Part shown: positions 5,253 through 5,253 of the stretch, piece after piece
How the letters are laid out: each line of letters starts with the position of its first letter
Position numbering within the stretch: position 1 is the first letter of the stretch
The notes under the pieces: generated by a model
Database searches by the model: none
What the model was told of the DNA's origin: nothing
Seen by the model: the letters and a program-made list of their open reading frames with translations, nothing else
From: an uncultured Prevotella sp.
GTDB taxonomy: Bacteria; Bacteroidota; Bacteroidia; Bacteroidales; Bacteroidaceae
NCBI GenBank assembly: GCA_900554835.1
Contig: USJD01000231.1
Span: 1 to 5,253, forward strand
Direction: 5' to 3'
Length of the DNA stretch: 5,253 nucleotides
Made by a program: the position numbers and the translations under genes

Positions 5253-5253
5253 A

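Overview
The window looks like a Bacteroidales chromosome, most likely Prevotella/Segatella. The evidence is a LysRS with the C-terminal extension seen in Bacteroidetes, A-rich leaders with little Shine-Dalgarno character, a short-type glucose-6-phosphate isomerase, an S37-type peptidase fragment and a Bacteroidales-type 'four helix bundle' protein. The genus is inferred, not proven.

Layout, left to right. The 3' part of lysS (2-916, +) is followed by a 120-residue four-helix-bundle / 23S rRNA intervening-sequence-type protein gene (934-1296, +), then gpsA (1365-2363, +), pgi (2407-3762, +) and a HAD phosphatase/phosphomutase-like gene (3868-4632, +). This co-directional run ends at a strong, apparently bidirectional terminator (4621-4658). 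Convergent to it on the minus strand lies the C-terminal fragment of an S37-type serine aminopeptidase (4752-5198). Its 5' part is replaced at the right edge by two tandem 23-bp repeats that look like the end of an insertion sequence.

lysS, gpsA, pgi and the HAD gene are ordinary central-metabolism and housekeeping genes, serving lysyl-tRNA supply, glycerol-3-phosphate for lipids, hexose phosphate interconversion and sugar-phosphate dephosphorylation or mutation. Their transcription unit has been invaded at two junctions by one family of structured repeats.

The most interesting signal is that repeat family. The four-helix-bundle gene sits precisely between two arms of four 7-bp repeats (AATGTTG on the left, CAACATT on the right) that can pair over about 33 positions. 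The whole gene is therefore the loop of a large potential hairpin (901-1362). A second, ORF-less hairpin with the same arms lies between pgi and the HAD gene (3760-3853). Read on the opposite strand, it shares the internal sequence AAAGGCGT(A/C)TGCC next to the arm. The pair resembles a parent element plus a short non-autonomous derivative, comparable in logic to 23S rRNA intervening sequences or to RAYT/REPIN pairs. The arms supply the last residues and stop of lysS and the leader of gpsA, so the element also shapes its hosts' gene ends.
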